Shown piece by piece: positions 40,406 through 40,642 of a DNA stretch of 40,642 nucleotides (positions are counted from its first letter, which is position 1; every line of letters starts with the position of its first letter). The DNA lies in the IMG/VR virus record IMGVR_UViG_3300009130_000061, positions 1 through 40,642 of that record; one strand, given 5' to 3'. The notes beneath the pieces were generated by a model. It did not search any database. It saw only the letters and a program-made list of their open reading frames with translations, and was not told the DNA's origin. The translations under genes and the position numbers were made by a program. The stretch is from a virus.

Positions 40406-40642
40406 ATGTCATCACTAATTCGTTTCAACAATAATCATTCAGATTTTATCGATAGATTCTTTGGGTTTGATGATCTTTTAACAAGACCACTGGTCAAGGA
40501 AACAAAAGATTACCATAAACCAATTGTCAAGAGTCTTGAAGATAAATATGAAATCTCTTTAATTGCTCCAGGTCTGGAGAAGAAAGATTTTAATATCACC
40601 CTTGAGGGAAACCAAATTACGATCAGTTACGACGCTAGCGAC
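40406..40642 (+). CDS. Hsp20 / alpha-crystallin small heat-shock protein, N-terminal part
   Basis: An ATG at 40406 with GGAGG 10 nt upstream opens a frame that runs off the right edge (79 residues visible). After a phage-like N-terminus with RFFGFDDLL (~17-25), residues ~38-76 are the beginning of the alpha-crystallin domain: PIVKSLEDKYEISLIAPGLE, then KKDFNITLEGNQITI. Small heat-shock proteins hold unfolding proteins and are known from T4-like cyanophages. With GroEL, the GroES-like protein and ClpP-like protease it forms a chaperone set. The C-terminal IxI motif is outside the window. Confidence 0.88.
   Translation, partial: MSSLIRFNNNHSDFIDRFFGFDDLLTRPLVKETKDYHKPIVKSLEDKYEISLIAPGLEKKDFNITLEGNQITISYDASD

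Overview
This window is a contiguous piece of an AT-rich tailed-phage genome (Caudoviricetes, most likely a large T4-like myovirus, probably from an aquatic or metagenomic source). The evidence is a baseplate/tail block, a T4-style replication set (gp32-like SSB, UvsX/RecA, gp41/DnaB-like helicase, RNase H/FEN-like 5' nuclease), tail-fibre genes, an endolysin and dense ATG/TGA-overlapping gene packing. No tRNA, integrase, IS element or CRISPR array was seen. Nearly all genes are on the + strand; two fibre genes are on the - strand.

Layout. 1-6.4 kb: the end of a tail gene (perhaps tape measure) and four baseplate/tail genes, including a LysM protein and a 999-aa protein with a peptidoglycan-binding domain. 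6.4-15.9 kb: DNA replication and nucleotide metabolism: short family-A DNA polymerase, MazG-like pyrophosphohydrolase, a divergent FtsZ/tubulin-like protein, SSB, terminator, RecA/UvsX, eukaryotic-type phosphomannomutase, 5' nuclease, DnaB helicase and monomeric B12-dependent ribonucleotide reductase. 15.9-20.6 kb: small genes, a GroES-like protein, a mannose-6-phosphate-isomerase-type cupin, a nucleotidyltransferase-like protein and probable virion proteins. 20.7-25.4 kb: an adsorption cassette of two - strand fibre genes sharing a C-terminal module, flanking two tandem LamG-like + strand genes. 25.5-31.5 kb: a complete DnaE-type (family C) polymerase, dUTPase, Dam-like methyltransferase and a small zinc/sigma-region-4-like protein. 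31.5-40.6 kb: an acidic protein, IscU and an A-type Fe-S carrier, ClpP-like protease, amidase, a complete GroEL, a coiled-coil/TM protein, unknown genes, a MORC-like GHKL ATPase and the start of an Hsp20 gene.

Regulation. At least ten good host-type sigma70 promoters (TTGACA-like, 16-17 bp, TATAAT-like) precede the replication and host-takeover genes. At five of them (family-A polymerase, DnaE, IscU, a membrane protein, GroEL) the ATG lies only 6-7 nt after the -10 box, where transcription should begin, and no Shine-Dalgarno fits in between. This predicts leaderless mRNAs, an unusual recurrent arrangement for a phage. Other promoters (helicase, SSB, MORC-like, Hsp20) feed leaders with good Shine-Dalgarno sites.

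The most notable points are the leaderless-promoter series, the degenerate FtsZ-like protein next to SSB, coexistence of family-A and family-C polymerases, a possible three-step GDP-mannose route, an IscU/IscA pair with intact catalytic residues, a GroEL plus GroES-like pair with ClpP and Hsp20, and a phage MORC-like ATPase. All functional calls come from reading motifs by eye; no database search was run.
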